A stretch of DNA of 64,000 nt from Cocos nucifera (lineage: Eukaryota > Streptophyta > Magnoliopsida > Arecales > Arecaceae). Numbering within the stretch: the first letter of the stretch is position 1; every line of letters begins with the position of its first letter. A model generated the notes under the pieces. That model saw only the letters and a list, made by a program, of their open reading frames with translations. It was not told the DNA's origin and searched no databases. The position numbers were made by a program, and so were the translations under genes. The DNA is taken from assembly GCA_006176705.1 (NCBI GenBank), contig QRFJ01000377.1, positions 1-64,000 on the forward strand. The letters are read 5' to 3'. Positions 46,161-57,678 of the stretch are shown here, in pieces.

Positions 46161-47031
46161 ATCACCACCATAGCATCTTTGGAGATATTAAGAACCCACT
46201 TCTGGCATGACTGCTGAAGCTGCAGCCGCTCCACTCTAGATAGCCTAGTGACACGAGATTTTTCTTCAAATCTAAGACGTGCTTCACATTTGTGAGAGTC
46301 CGCACCATCCCATCAAACATCCTCACTTGGATGCTTTCACTACCAGCGACTCCACACAGGTGATCATCTCCAAGTGTCACACTCCCCTCATCAATCTTGG
46401 TGTATGAGATAAACTAAGATCGATTTAGGATGTAGTGATGTGAACAGGCTGAATCCAGGGTCCATACATCTATGTATCTTCTATGATCATTTGATACAAT
46501 CAAGAGATCATCCTCCATCTCACTATCAGCCACTATACTTAGAGCATCAGATCCACTCTTTTCTCCCTTCTTGTTCTTTCATTGTGGACAATCACGCCTG
46601 AAGTATCCAATCTCGTTGCACTTGTAGCATCTGGCTTCCTTCCCATTCTAGCTCTTCTGGGACTTTGATCATCCCCTTGATTTGCCTCTCTCCTTTGATC
46701 TTCTAGGTCTCTTCCCCACGGTCAAGCCCTCCTAGGGAACACCTTTCTTGGTCAACTTCTCTCGCTATTCATTGGTTCGCAATACCAAGACCATATCTTC
46801 ATACTCCAGGATCTCCTTACCATAGAGCAGCATTGTCACCCATGGATCATAGGACGAGGGCAACGAGCATAAAAGAAGCTACGATTTATCTTCTTCCTCC
46901 ATCTTCACTCCATTATTTAGCAACTTATTGCACATTTGGTTAAATTTCTAGATGTATCCCAAGATATTCCACCTTTTTGCATTCGAAGGCTGTACAGTCT
47001 CTTCTTCAACATCAACTTGTTGCACATATTT
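46161..47031 (-). pseudogene. C4 protease and C-terminal gag
   Basis: 46162-46380 is the protease end (GDDHLCGVAGSESIQVRMFDG, VKHVLDLKKNLVSLGYLEWSGC). The active-site region reads TLDSACSHHY near 46450. The zinc knuckle near 46590-46630 (CYKCNEIGYFRRDC) has Tyr instead of His. The gag matrix/capsid end at 46917-47031 (KNMCNKLMLKKRLYSLRM) is cut by C5, and its upstream part resumes at 52592. Confidence 0.82.
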
Positions 47032-47036
47032 TTATC

Positions 47037-47638
47037 TATAAGCTCAGAAGTGGCACTTCCAAGTCTTGAAAATATGAGAAGATAGGTCATGAAAAGATAG
47101 GAGCGAGCCGAAAGAGAAATCAGCTCTCCTAGCAAAGTTTAGAAACTTGGCCGACTCATCCTAAGACTGAGCCGACTAAGTTGGAAACTGGGCCGGCTCA
47201 GTCCAAAACTAGGTCGGCTAGGTCTCAGAGAAAAATTTGGATAGAAAGTAGCATTTTTGGGCTGTTGGTACAGTACACAACTGGGTTGGCTCAGTCTCAA
47301 TCGTAGGTTAGTTGGTTTAGTCTGAAACTCGGCCAGCTCAGCTTTCGTGGGTTATTATTTTATGTACATGGATTGTTTAGATTTGGAATATTTTTCTATA
47401 AGCTTGGGCTTGATCTTTTGTAAAGTATATATACTGAAAATAGGTCAAGATTGTAAAGATTGCTGAAACATACTGAATAAAATTTTTTTTCTTTCAAAAA
47501 TCTCTTTTTATCTTCTTCTTTATTTCTTAAATTATTTGATCATGCTTCCGCATTAATCTCTGAGAAGTACTTCCTGGTTGCTTAGCTAATCACCAGCAGC
47601 TACGTCAATCCGTGTGAGAAGAGTGCACATTTTTGATA
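47037..47638 (+). repeat. C5 5' LTR with phased 21-bp repeats
   Basis: About 602 bp; TATA-like TATATATA at 47426-47433. Four units of an AACTGGGCCGGCTCAGTCCAA-like 21-mer start at 47144, 47165, 47186 and 47207, and three more lie at about 47279-47345. It ends GCACATTTTTGATA where the 3' LTR ends GCATTTTTGACA, so its final CA has decayed. Confidence 0.9.
47144..47345 (+). repeat. 21-bp-period repeats in C5 U3
   Basis: Seven degenerate copies of a unit centred on GCCGGCTCAG. Spacing is 21 bases within the first cluster of four, and 26 and 21 within the second cluster of three. The 3' LTR holds the same set at about 52081-52300. The unit core is close to the palindrome GAGCCGGCTC. Confidence 0.75.
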
Positions 47639-47640
47639 AT

Positions 47641-47654
47641 TTAATATCAAAGTG
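47641..47654 (+). other. C5 primer-binding site, degraded (tRNA-Met type)
   Basis: TTAATATCAAAGTG resembles TGGTATCAGAGC with three G-to-A or G-to-T changes, in the right place two to three bases after the LTR. Confidence 0.55.
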
Positions 47655-47908
47655 GTGTTGCGTGGAAGGAAGGAAGACACCTAGAATTTACTACATCCAG
47701 AATCTATTGCATCAGGGTTTATCCTAAAATTCTAGTTTGCTTCATGGTTGTCTCTAGATTGAGGTAGAGATTGTTTACATGGAGGAACGATGATACAGAA
47801 GTTTGGAAAAAGGATCTAGGGCTAGTTAGATCTTCTTTAAAGGATAGTTTTGCTGGTGTGTGAGATCGTGAAGGGTGTTAAAGATTTGTTCTTGACTTGT
47901 TTGAACTC

Positions 47909-48760
47909 ATGGGATCAAGTGGATTCAAGGTGGATTTGAGTAGTTCGATGGCAAGGGAAACTTTACTCTATGGCAGCAAAGAGTAGAGGACTTATTGGTT
48001 TAGTAAAGGATCTACAAGGTCATGACAAAAGAAAGGCAAAAAAAATTCAGTACTGAGGATTAGAAAGAGTTGGAGGAAATTGCTTTTAGCACAATCCAGA
48101 TATGCTTGGTCGATCAGGTTTTGCCCAAGGTTTGCATAGAAACTATGGCAAAGGGGCTCTGGGAGAGACTAGAGAATACATACATGGAGAAAAATATGAC
48201 GAATAAGCTTTGGTTGAAGAAATAGTTATATAATCTGAGGATGCCCGAAGGTGGAGATCTTGTTGCACATATCCAAAGGTTCAATCAGGTGTGTTCTAAG
48301 ATGATGAGTTTAGATGTGAAGATCGACGAGGAGGATCGGGCATTGCTGCTATTATGTTCTCTTCTAGATTCGTATAATGGTCTCATAATAATTTTAGTTT
48401 ATGAAAAGAATATCCTAAACTATGATGAGGTTGTTGGTGTGCTCAGATCAAATGAGCAAAGAAAAAAGATCTACAAGAAAGATCCTAAGTCTGAGATCTT
48501 AGCTGTGAATGAAAGATAGGGAAGATCAAAGGAGAAGATAAGAGAAAAAATTCAAGGGTAGGTCAAAGTCTCACGATCAGAGGAAGATGACATTGAAATA
48601 TTATAAATGTCATTAGCCTGGACACCTAAGGAGAGATTGTCCCCTTTTGAGATCAAAAAAAGAAAAGGCCAGCAAGGAAGATGATACAGCTTCTATGAGC
48701 AGTGGAGAAGACCTGCTAGTTGTATCAGATGGATCCATAGAGTATGATACTATGTAGATA
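47909..48760 (+). pseudogene. C5 gag pseudogene
   Basis: It begins at the ATG at 47909 (MGSSGFKVDL, then in another frame FDGKGNFTLWQQRVEDLLV). It continues with LWERLENTYMEKNMTNKLWLKK and the open piece 48241-48519 (MPEGGDLVAHIQRFNQVCSKMMSLDVKIDEED). The zinc knuckle near 48600-48645 (YYKCH-PGHLRRDC) has Tyr for the first Cys and a stop in the middle. Several internal stops. Confidence 0.83.
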
Positions 48761-50073
48761 TTAGATTTAGCATGCTCGCACCACTATACTTCTCATCAAA
48801 AATGGTTTGCTACCTACTAGAAGGCCGATGGTGGAAATGTTAGCCTTGGAGATGATCACCCATGCAAAGTAGCTAGAATTGGCTCTATCAGGATGAGGAT
48901 GTATGACGGGATCATTTGTAAATTATCAAATGTCAGGCATGTACCGAAGTTGAAAAATAATTTAATTTCTTTGGGCTACTTGGAGGAGCAGGGTTGTGCT
49001 TTTAGTAGCCAAGCTGGGAGTGGATGTCTGAAAATTTTTAAGAAAGCTTTGGTGGTGATGAGAGGTAAAAGACTGAGCAACAATCTTTACAGAATGGAAG
49101 GCTCAGTGGTAAATGATAGTGTAGAAGTGCTAGCAGTGGCATAGGAGGAGCAGATTTTGTATCAGTTATGGCACTATCAGATGGATCATATGAGTAACCG
49201 TGGGCTCACTGAACTAAGCAGAAGAGGTATGATCCCAGTCCTAAAGAAGGAGGCCATAGATCTTTGTGAGTCATGCATCTTTAGCAAACATCATAGGATG
49301 AAATTTGCTAGAAGTACCAGGCACAACGAGGGAGTGCTAGATTTTGTGCACTCGGATGTATGGGGATCAGCTCCTATATCAGCTAGAGATGGGGCAAAAT
49401 ATTTTATTACTTTCATTGATGATTTCTTAAGAAAGGTATGGGTTTATTTGATCAGAAAAAAATCAGAGGTGTTTGCTCGGTTCAGAGCCTGGAGAGCTAA
49501 AGTAGAGGAGTCAGGAAGATAGGTGAAGTATTTGAGGTCAAACAATGGAGGAGAGTATACTAGCCTAGAGTTTAGGAGATACTATGAGGAGGTATCAAAC
49601 GCCATTACATGATGAAGATGACTCTCCAATAGAATGGTGTCATGGAAAGGATGAACCAAACACTAACCGAGAAGACACGGAGTTTGAGGCTGCAGACATC
49701 ACTTCCAAAATTTTTTTGGGGTGATGCTCTAACTTTTTCTTATTTTTTTGTGAATAGGTCCCCTCATTATAAGCTGAATGGAGGCATTCCAGAGAAGGTC
49801 TGGAGTCGAAAGAAAGTGAATCTTGGCCACCTGAAAGTCTTCGGTTGCATAACCAATGCACATGTGGAGGCAACTGAGAGGAGCAAATTGGATCGGAAAT
49901 CTCAAAAGATGACATTCATAGGATATTCACAAGGAGTCAAGGGATACCTTCTATGGGACTCTCAGGCACAGAAGTCATTGATCAGCAGGGATGTTATCCT
50001 TGATGAGAAGAGTATCTTAAGGAGGTCTGAGATAGATGAAACTGAAAAAATAGAGATGAAAAGTGGTGGCTAG
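48761..50073 (+). pseudogene. C5 protease and integrase with second catalytic Asp changed to Asn
   Basis: Protease remnant ILDLACSHHYTSHQKWF near 48760-48810 and the piece 48893-49144 (MRMYDGIICKLSNVRHVPKLKNNLISLGYLEEQGC). Integrase N-terminus at 49157 (YQLWHYQMDHMSNRGLTEL, CESCIFSKHHRMKF), core 49325-49522 (DFVHSDVWGSAPIS, FIDDFLRKVWVYL). The second catalytic Asp of RSDNGGEY reads N: codon AAC at 49541-49543, a G-to-A change. Glu survives in GVMERMNQTL (frame 49642-50073), which also holds the C-terminal domain (NGGIPEKVWSRKKVNLGHL). Confidence 0.85.
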
Positions 50074-50389
50074 TCAGAGAATGATGGCATGTAGGTTACA
50101 TTCACTTATAGGAGTGTTCATGTTGAGGTAGAGCTGGGTAGAAAAGTATTATTTTAGATTGAAAATCAGCATGGAGGGCTGATAGTTCAGACAAATGTGC
50201 AGGAGCAGCCATAGACATCAGGCAGAGATGTGCCAGTGGGAGTGGCTTTGCACAAGCCTCAGTATACTATTAAGAGATCGATCAGATATGGCATTGATGA
50301 GGTTATCTCCTATGCACTCATCACTGCTAATGGAGATCCAGAGAATTATGCAGAGGCCATGGAGAGTGAGGATCATGATTGATGGATGC

Positions 50390-51340
50390 AGGCCATGATG
50401 GAAGAGATGGAATCATTTGAGAAGAATCAGACATGGCAGCTGGTGGATCTTCCAAAGGGTGCTCGATCTATTGGCTCAAAGTGGATGTTCATAAAGAAAG
50501 AAGCACCTTCAGAATAAGGTGGAGTCAGATTCAAAGCAAGGCTGGTAGCAAAGGGATACTCACAAAGGGAAGGGATTGACTATACAGAAATTTTCTCTCC
50601 TATGATGCGTCATACATCTATTTGAGTTTTGCTGTCATTGGTGGCACAACATAACATGAAATTGGAATAGATGGATGTGAAGATGGCCTTCGTTCATAGG
50701 ACTTTGGAGGAAAGAATCTACATGAAGCAGTCAGATGGTTTCATGGAGATGGGACAGGAAGAAAAGGTGTGTTTACTTAAGAAGTCTTTGTATGGCTTGA
50801 AACAATCCCCTCATCAGTGGTATCGAAGGTTTGATAGCTTTGTCTTGAGCCTGGGTTTCAGTAGATGTGAACATGATTGTTATGTCTATATCAAGGATGT
50901 AGATGAGAAGGATGCCCTGTACTTGTTATTATATGTAGATGATATGATCATGGCCAGTAGAAGCTTGGATGCTGTGAAAAGATTAAAAAAGATATTATCA
51001 TCTAAGTTTGAGATGAAGTATTTGGATCCAGCTGAGAAAATCCTTGGAATGGAGATTTACAGAGATAGATGCAAAAGAGTGCTCCATTTGTCATAAGGAA
51101 AGTATGTCCAGTAGGTTCTGAAGAGGTTTGGAATGGAGAAGGCCAAACCTGTAGAGATGCCATTGCCGAGCCATATGTCTCTCTCCAAGTTACAAAGCCC
51201 CCAGTCAGAAGAGGAGAGTGAGTATATAGAATGAGTCCCTTATGCAAATGCTATAGACATTATGATGTAAACTGTAGTATGCTGTAGACCAGATATAGCA
51301 TATGCAGTGAGCACGGTTAGTAGATACATGGCTAACCCTA
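50390..51340 (+). pseudogene. C5 reverse transcriptase
   Basis: RT N-terminus near 50395 (MEEMESFEKNQTWQLVDLPKGARSIGSKW). The largest open piece is 50671-51096: MDVKMAFVHRTLEERIYMKQ, KSLYGLKQSPHQWYRRFDSFV, YVDD intact at 50932-50943, KFEMKYLDPAEKILGMEIYRDR. Connection region to 51340 with stops (CCRPDIAYAVSTVSRYM). Non-functional through about five stops. Confidence 0.86.
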
Positions 51341-51918
51341 GGAAGGAACACTGAAAAGCATTGAAATAGATATTGAGATATCTGCATGGAACAAGAAATT
51401 ATGGTTTGGTGTTTGGTGGGCAGTCGAGAGGATTTGGAGAACAATCTGTGAAGATGTGTGACGGTTTAGATCCTCTGGAAGGGTTTGTTGATGCAAATTA
51501 CGCTGGTGATCTTGATACAAGAAGGTCTACTACTAAATACCTCTTCTGCATATATGGTGGACTAGTGTCTTGGAGATCAATCCTTCAGCCAATCATAGTC
51601 TTATCTACCACAGAGGTTGAGTACATTGGGATAATGGAGCCTATAAAGGAAGCCCTTTGGCTTAGGATGCTGATTGATGAGTTGAAGGTGGAGCAGAGCA
51701 AGATTACACTGTTCAGTGATAGTCAGAGTGCTCTGCTGTTGGCACAGAATCCAATCTATCATGTACGCACAAAGTATATAGACGTAAGGTGCCACAAGAT
51801 CAAAGAGCTGGTAGAGGAAGGTGAAGTGGAACTGATGAAGGTCCATACCAAGGAGAATCAGTCTGATGTACTCATGAAGGTACTCCTCAGTGATAGCTTT
51901 CAGAGATGTGTGGCATAG
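51341..51918 (+). pseudogene. C5 RNase H
   Basis: Open from 51373 to 51918: LRYLHGTRNYGLVFGG, GFVDANYAGDLDTRRSTTKYLFCI, LSTTEVEYIGIMEPIKEALWLRMLIDEL, LFSDSQSALLLAQNP, KYIDVRCHKIKELVEEGEVELMKVHTKEN. The D of VDANY, the E of TEVEY and the D of FSDSQS are present. The frame ends at the natural copia C-terminus, with about 60 bases to the 3' LTR. Confidence 0.87.
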
Positions 51919-51975
51919 ATGGATCTATTGAGAAGAGATGAGTTCACAACGACTTGGAAACACCAAGGTAGAGAA

Positions 51976-52591
51976 CATGAGCTCAGAAGTGGCACTCCCA
52001 AGTCTTAAAAACATGAGAAGATAGGTCATGAAAAGATGGAAGTGAGCCGAAAGAGAAATCAGCTCTCCCAACAAAGTTTAGAAACTAGGCCAGCTCACCC
52101 TGAGACTGAGCCAGCTAAGTTGGGAATTGTGTTGGCTTAGTCCAGGACTGGGTCGGCTAGGTCTCAGAGGAAAATCCAGATTGAAAGCAGCATTTTTGGA
52201 TTATTGGCGTGGTACACAACTAGGTTGGCTCAATCGAGGACTGAGCTGACCCAATCGCAAGTTAGCCAGCTCAATCTGAAGCTAGGCTGGCTCAATTTTT
52301 GCAGATTATTATTTTGTGTATGTAGGTTGTTTGGATTTGGAGAGTTTTTTATGAGCTTGGACTTGACCCTTTGTAAAGTATATATATTGGAAACAGGTCA
52401 AGGTTGTAAAGAGTGCTGAAACATACTGAATAAAAGCTCTTTTCTTCTAAAAATCTCTTCTTATCTTCTTCTCTATTTTTTGAATTATTTGATCATGCTT
52501 CCGCACTAATATCTAAGAAGTACTTTTTGGTTGCTTGGCTAATCATCGACGGCCATGTCGATCCATGTGGGAAGAGCATGCATTTTTGACA
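51976..52591 (+). repeat. C5 3' LTR
   Basis: 616 bp, preceded by the purine-rich AAGGTAGAGAA (51965-51975). TATATATA at 52379-52386; repeat cluster at about 52081-52300. It ends TTTTTGACA, followed by TTATG. Confidence 0.9.
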
Positions 52592-52866
52592 TTATGCATA
52601 TACAGGATTTGCAACTTCGACCACAAGCCTCTTGAGGTCCTTTCCTCTAAAACTGAATAGAGTGTCACATCCGACAAGCATCCTCTGATCATAGAGCAAG
52701 CCTTCTTTTCTAGAGACATCCACTTGCAATCTGACATCTCTTCAGGCTTCTCTTCCAATGCCTGATCCAATTCAATTTGAACCAGAAGCTATTCCACATG
52801 AACTTTCCACATGAAATTTTTTTTTCCATCGAACTTCTTGAAATCAACCTTCACATTGCTTTCCAT
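52592..52866 (-). pseudogene. C4 gag, N-terminal part
   Basis: It starts at the ATG complementary to 52864-52866 (MESNVKVDFKKFDGKKNF-W, a Tnt1-type Gag start). It continues LDQALEEKPEEMSDCKWMSLEKKACSMIRGCLSD and ERTSRGLWSKLQILYMH, where C5 interrupts. One stop near 52790. It continues at 47031. Confidence 0.85.
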
Positions 52867-52992
52867 GGCTAGATCCAAGCCAAAAAAATGCAACACAGAT
52901 CCAGAAAATTTGAGAAATATCTTAACAAGATCTTGTTGAATTCACAACACCTAAAGATCTTCAACTTTCAGACATCTTCTCCTCCTACAAAA

Positions 52993-53008
52993 TCTGGCTC
53001 TGATACCA
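52993..53008 (-). other. C4 primer-binding site (initiator tRNA-Met)
   Basis: TGGTATCAGAGCCAGA on the minus strand, two bases after the 5' LTR. Intact. Confidence 0.9.
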
Positions 53009-53010
53009 CT

Positions 53011-53710
53011 TGTTATGAATTATTTTCAGACCTGTGGAAATCCTTGTACATTCTACCAATTCTGAGAAAGCAAGTTGGAGACGATAGCAAGAAAGATAAA
53101 GATCAGATGATAAGAAGATGAGATGGCGGTAGAGTAAGAAAGAGAGAAAGCTAGGATTTTAGGAAGAAAAAGAAATTCAATTCATTCTCTTATCCGTAAT
53201 CTACATATACAAGTATATATACAGACATCCTGAGTCAACATGACATAGCCCTAAAAAACTTCTTTCGGCTAACCCATACATGAAAACACTCACCCAAGCC
53301 CATGTAAACCCATGTCTTGCATGCTCTCATCCCCTGGACTAAAGACCTAGCCCAATGTATGAATTAGCCACCTTAAGACCTCTCATACCAAGCCTTAAGA
53401 TCCATTAGATTAGATCCAATCCAAGACCAAATAGAAAATCTATCCAGATCTTTTCGCCACCATCAAGCTGGCTCGATAAGTAGCTGAGCTAGCTCGACTG
53501 CATCTTTTCAAACCATGTCTTCTATATGCCTGAGATAGTCGGCTCGATCTTAGATCGAGCTGGCTCGGCTACATATCCAAACCAGCCCAACTGTGTGCCA
53601 GCCTTTTTATCTTTGCTGATATATCTCCGACCAATCTTAGCCTTCAGAGGCAACCACCTTGACTCATTCATGGTCTTCCAAGACTTGGAAGCACCATACT
53701 TGCCCTTTCA
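53011..53710 (-). repeat. C4 5' LTR
   Basis: 700 bp, TGTTATGAA to CCCTTTCA on the plus strand, followed by the duplication TGAAA. Repeat units AGCTGGCTCG and AGCTAGCTCG end at 53475 and 53496, exactly 21 bases apart; more follow to about 53600. Confidence 0.92.
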
Positions 53711-53715
53711 TGAAA

Positions 53716-54870
53716 GTGCTGGCTTACATCCTGTCCATATCTCATATAGAGTCTTAACTATAGACTTACTTAAAATTCTATTTAACAAATAACAAACTGG
53801 CTCGAGTGCATATCCCTAGAAGGATATCGATAAGTTAGCAAAATCTATCATGGATTGGACCATGTCTAATAGAGTTCTATTTCTTCTTTTAGATACATCA
53901 TTATGCTGTGGTGTTCCTTAAGAAGTCCATTAAAAGAGAATTCCATTCTCTCCTAGATATGTGAGAAACTCATCGAAAAGGTATTCCCCTCCTCAGTCAG
54001 ACTGAAGAGTTTTAATACTCTTTCTAATTTATTTTTCTATTTCTCTTCAAAATCATTTGAATATTTTAAATAAATCAGACTTGTGTTTCATCAGATAAAT
54101 ATATCCATATCTGGATAGATCATTTGTGAAAATGATGAAGTGGAAATATCCACCTCTAGCACTTGTGCTTATTGGTCCATATACATCAGTATGTACTAGA
54201 CTTAACAGCTTAATGGCTCTCTCATCTTTTTCAGTAAAAGATGACTTGATCATTTTATCAAGAAGATAGGATTCATAGGTTGGAAGTAATTCACAATCAC
54301 TAACTTAGAGGATTCCCTCTTGAGTGCTTGTCAAGAGGGAATCCTATTATTATTTATGTGACTTAGCCTATAGTGCCATAAGTAGATATCTGACATACTA
54401 TCTAACCTAGGGTGCTTGTCAGTTGAATAGAGTACATTAGTAGGTTATGATAGCATATATACACCATTGTTCAAATGTCCACAGAAAATAGTAATACTAT
54501 TTATAATGATATTATAAACATATTTTTTTATTAAAATTTTATAATTATTTTTGGCCAAAAGGCCTATAGAAATTATATTTATAAAGAAACTAGAACATAA
54601 ATGATAATTATTAAGAACAATAGTATGGGATGCAAATACAAGTTTCAGAATTTCTAAAGCTAGAACTAGAATTGGTCTTCCATCTCCAACATTCAAGAAT
54701 CTTTTATCTTGCTCGAATCTCCTACTAACCTACAATCCCTACAATGAATTACTAATATGGTAAGGGCTATCGATATCCAATACCCAGTCAGTATTATCAT
54801 AAATAGAAAAATTGCAAGGAGTTATCATAAAATTATCTTGCTCAGCAATAGCTTGCTTCTTTCTCTGCCT
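53716..54870 (-). pseudogene. C3 integrase core and protease
   Basis: Reading from 54870 down: protease site WVLDIDSPYHIS near 54755-54800 (the D-T/S-G triad reads D-I-D), protease body 54445-54696, integrase piece 54053-54253 (LVHTDVYGPISTSARGGYFHFIIF, first catalytic Asp present). The second Asp lies in a QSD-GGEYLF remnant with a stop. The Glu position reads DVSKRRNRTLLD: codon AAA at 53888-53890 in place of a Glu codon. It ends at EIWTGCKPA, where C4 starts. Confidence 0.8.
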
Positions 54871-55736
54871 ACTCGGATCTAGGAAGGCAATGTACTGAGG
54901 ATAATTCCTCTTTTAGTGCTCCCACTTCTTGCAAAAGAAGCATTCAGCTTGACTCTTATTGGGCTTAATCTTTTTGGTCTGGCCCTGCACAGATGTCTCA
55001 GTCTGAACTTGCATCTTCTTTGCTTTCTTCTTCTTGTTCTTTTTTTCTTTTCTAAAGGATCGAGAATCAAAAGACGAACCTCCCACTAAGTTCACCAAAT
55101 CGTTATGGAGTTGGTGATCCTTCTCAAAGTTCTGAAGCAACCCCAGTAACTCATGGTAGTTAACTTTAGACTTTGTCATTTGATAATGAGTGAAGAATGA
55201 GAGATAGACTTAGACAGCAAGTTCAGTATTGCATCTTTTTCAAGCTGCTTATGCAAGAAAAAGCCGAGCTTACTCAATCGCTCTATCAACTTGATCATAT
55301 ATAGTACATGATCAGTGATAGAGGCTCCATCCCGCATCTTGACATTGAAGATGGCATAACTAGTCTTATGCCTGTCAAGATCATCGAGTGTGCCAAAAGA
55401 ATCCTCCAATACTTGAAGCATATCTTTGGATTGAGCCATCTCGAATCTATGACTGAACTCGTTGCTTATGGCAGCCATCATAATGCAGCACACCATGGTT
55501 TGGTCACTGAGCCACTTCTAAAAAGTATTTTTGACTGTTCTATGTGCATTGATAGCTAGCTTCTTAGGAGCAGGATCCGTCAACATATATAGGATCCATT
55601 CATGCTTCAGGACTATCTTCAACTTTTGGTACCTACTATCGAAGTTAGATCCCACCAACTTATCATTATCCAATAATTGTCAGAGCGATAGGGGAGTGGC
55701 CAAATCTGTATAAAAAAAATTCATAATCTAATTAGT
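54871..55736 (-). pseudogene. C3 gag pseudogene
   Basis: N-terminal remnant at 55500-55736 (LVGSNFDSRYQKLKIVLKHEWILYML, HRTVKNTFKKWLSD). 55176-55496 (ISNEFSHRFEMAQSKDMLQVLEDSFGTLDDLDRHKTSYAIFNVKMRDGASITDHV) and 54913-55179 (YHELLGLLQNFEKDHQLHNDLV, KKEKKNKKKKAKK) are open. The zinc knuckle ECFFCKKWEH-KRNY has lost its last Cys. The order and wording match copia Gag. Confidence 0.83.
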
Positions 55737-55809
55737 AATTGATTCATTAAATCTAAAGATTTAAATTTTAATCAAAAAGTTCTTCCACTATTTTATTTGA
55801 ATTGGTAGC

Positions 55810-57451
55810 TGATAAGCATCATAAATTTACCAATAAAAGTATTAATTTATTAATTAATTTATATTAATTTTTAAGAATTATTAATCAATTTATATATAAT
55901 TTTTGAAAAATTCATATTTTTATTAATTAAAAAATTAATTAAAAAAATAATAAAAAAATAATAAAAATTAAAAAACAAAATTTTATTATCAATAGAAAGA
56001 GCTCATTTTTTTGATCACAACAAAATAAATTTCACATAAAACAGAGCTAAAACGAAAAAGATATAAATTTTTAAAGATATAAAATAAATAAAAATTAAAT
56101 AAAAAAAGAAAATGGCTCAGCCGGCTCCGCAAGCCGAGCCACCAAGCCACCAAGCCAAGCCAAGCCATCAAAGCCGACTCAGCCGTTGAAGCCATCAGCC
56201 GGTCCACGATCCAGGCGTGGACCGCCAGCTCAGCAAAATCCGGACGAATCAGAGCTTGCCACGTGGTGCACCTAGACCCCTAAAGGGTCTACAGAAATTT
56301 TATCGCAGCTCACAAGGGTAATTTAGTCTTTTTCGCTCAACAATAGAAGCGCTGATTGGTTGCGGTGTGCGGTGCGATCGGTCCTACGCGGTCCATGGGA
56401 ACAGTGATTGCGCGATCGGACGGATGTGGTTGTTTGCGGTCAGGATCGGACGGCTGTGGTTGCTTCCGAATTTTATTCGATTGCCAGACATCACGCGGAT
56501 CACCATCGGATGGCAGCGCCTCGATCCAGGCGATGATCCGACGGTCCAGAAATGCTCCCGACGGTGATCAAGGACTCTCAGGCGCATGATTTGCGGCCAG
56601 ATTTCCTCCATCAAGCGCGATCCAACGGCCAGAATTTAATCCGACCCGATCTGAGCTGATCTGCATCCGATTTTGATGATTTTTGGACCGTTGGATTTCT
56701 ATTGAATGGCTGGATTTTATCAAGATTTATCAGAGTCATATCAGAGCTATTTTAATTCAAATTTTATTCAGATTTTGATGATTACAAAGGCCATTAGTCC
56801 CACATTGCCTAGAAGCAAACTTTCCAGCCCTCCTAGCTCTATAAAAAGGACCCCAGGCCTCCAAAAATCAACATCTCCGATCAAGGTGAAGCTTTGGTAC
56901 AGGGCGAAGCCAGGCTATGGGTTAAAGGCTGCTTCGAAGCAACGGGTGCCGAGAAGAAGAGCCGAGCTTCTACACCATCTTTCTGCCAATGCCGATCCAA
57001 GATCAGAGATCAGGCTATTTTATTTTATTTTTTTCTTTTTAAATTTTATGTATTTAAATTCTAAAATTTTAATTAATAAAAATTTTATTTTTGCATTTTA
57101 ATTTCTTACTTTTTATTTTTATTGTAATTTAATTTCTGCACTTTAATTATTACTTTTTATTTTATTGCAAGTAGATGCTAAGATCTAACTAATAGATCTT
57201 AGTACCAAATTTAAATTTCTGCATCTTTTAATTTTTACTTTTAATTTTCCGACTTCACTTTTGATTCCAAAACTCAAATTCTTTTTTTCTTTTTCTTTTC
57301 AAAAAAATCAAAGATTTCAAATCTAAAAATACTACCTTCCCTGTGGATTCGACCCGACTCACTACTATCTACGCATTTTTTTTAATGATTTTAAGAAGTC
57401 GGATTAAACTGATAAACACGGTGTCTTAACGACAACATCGCGTTCCTATCA
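55810..57451 (+). repeat. E6 5' LTR
   Basis: 1642 bp, TGATAAGCATC to TTCCTATCA. U3 has an AGCCAAGCC-type short tandem array (about 56120-56190) and many ATCSRACGG motifs; TATAAAAA at 56840-56847. The 131-codon frame at 56706-57101 is not kept in the 3' LTR, so it is not a gene. Confidence 0.93.
56840..56847 (+). promoter_or_regulatory. TATA box of E6 5' LTR
   Basis: TATAAAAAGGACCC, conserved at 62426-62433 in the 3' LTR. Confidence 0.7.
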
Positions 57452-57457
57452 AGTTTT

Positions 57458-57475
57458 TGGCGCCGTTGCCGGGGA
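57458..57475 (+). other. E6 primer-binding site (tRNA-Asp)
   Basis: TGGCGCCGTTGCCGGGGA, a perfect complement to the 3' end of plant tRNA-Asp, six bases after the LTR. Confidence 0.9.
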
Positions 57476-57646
57476 AGGAATAGATGCTATTTTTTTCTTT
57501 GATTTCTTTGATTTTTTTTTGTAAATTATATTTTTTTAATATTGCTTACTAATTTTTTTTATTTATTTTGTAGGCAAAAAAAAAAGAGAAAACGAAGAAA
57601 GCATCAAATTTTGGTGAGATCAATCCTAACCCTAGTCCTCTTTTCC

Positions 57647-57678
<32 letters not shown>

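Larger units (their letters stand above)
47037..52591 (+). mobile_element. C5: Ty1/copia (Tork/Tnt1-like) retrotransposon nested in C4
   Basis: Plus strand, about 5.55 kb. LTRs 47037-47638 and 51976-52591. Flanking pentamers are TTATC (47032-47036) and TTATG (52592-52596); four of five match, and joining them restores the C4 gag codons LYMHKNMCNKL. The pol order is copia. RT wording (GLKQSPHQWYRRFDSFV) and repeat-bearing LTRs make it a relative of C4, though not the same family. Broken by stops in every domain. Confidence 0.9.
42532..53710 (-). mobile_element. C4: Ty1/copia (Tork/Tnt1-like) retrotransposon, split by C5
   Basis: Minus strand, target-site duplication TGAAA at 42527-42531 and 53711-53715. 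LTRs of about 0.7 kb, tRNA-Met primer site, gag, protease, integrase, RT, RNase H and polypurine tract in copia order. C5 (47037-52591) lies in its gag. Without C5 the element is about 5.6 kb, normal for the Tork/Tnt1 group. Gag wording (FDGKKNF-W, LYMHKNMCNKLMLKKRLYSLRM) and the RT signature GLKQSPRQWYERFDSYV fit that group. Frames are broken in many places. Confidence 0.92.

Noticed and set aside
47144..47345. Reading the GCCGGCTC array as a satellite or minisatellite locus
   Set aside because: The same array occurs in both LTRs of C5 and, in a related form, in both LTRs of C4, so it belongs to the LTRs.
56706..57101. 131-aa plus-strand frame in the E6 5' LTR
   Set aside because: The matching segment of the 3' LTR (about 62345 onward) has stops and indels in this frame, so it is not conserved coding.
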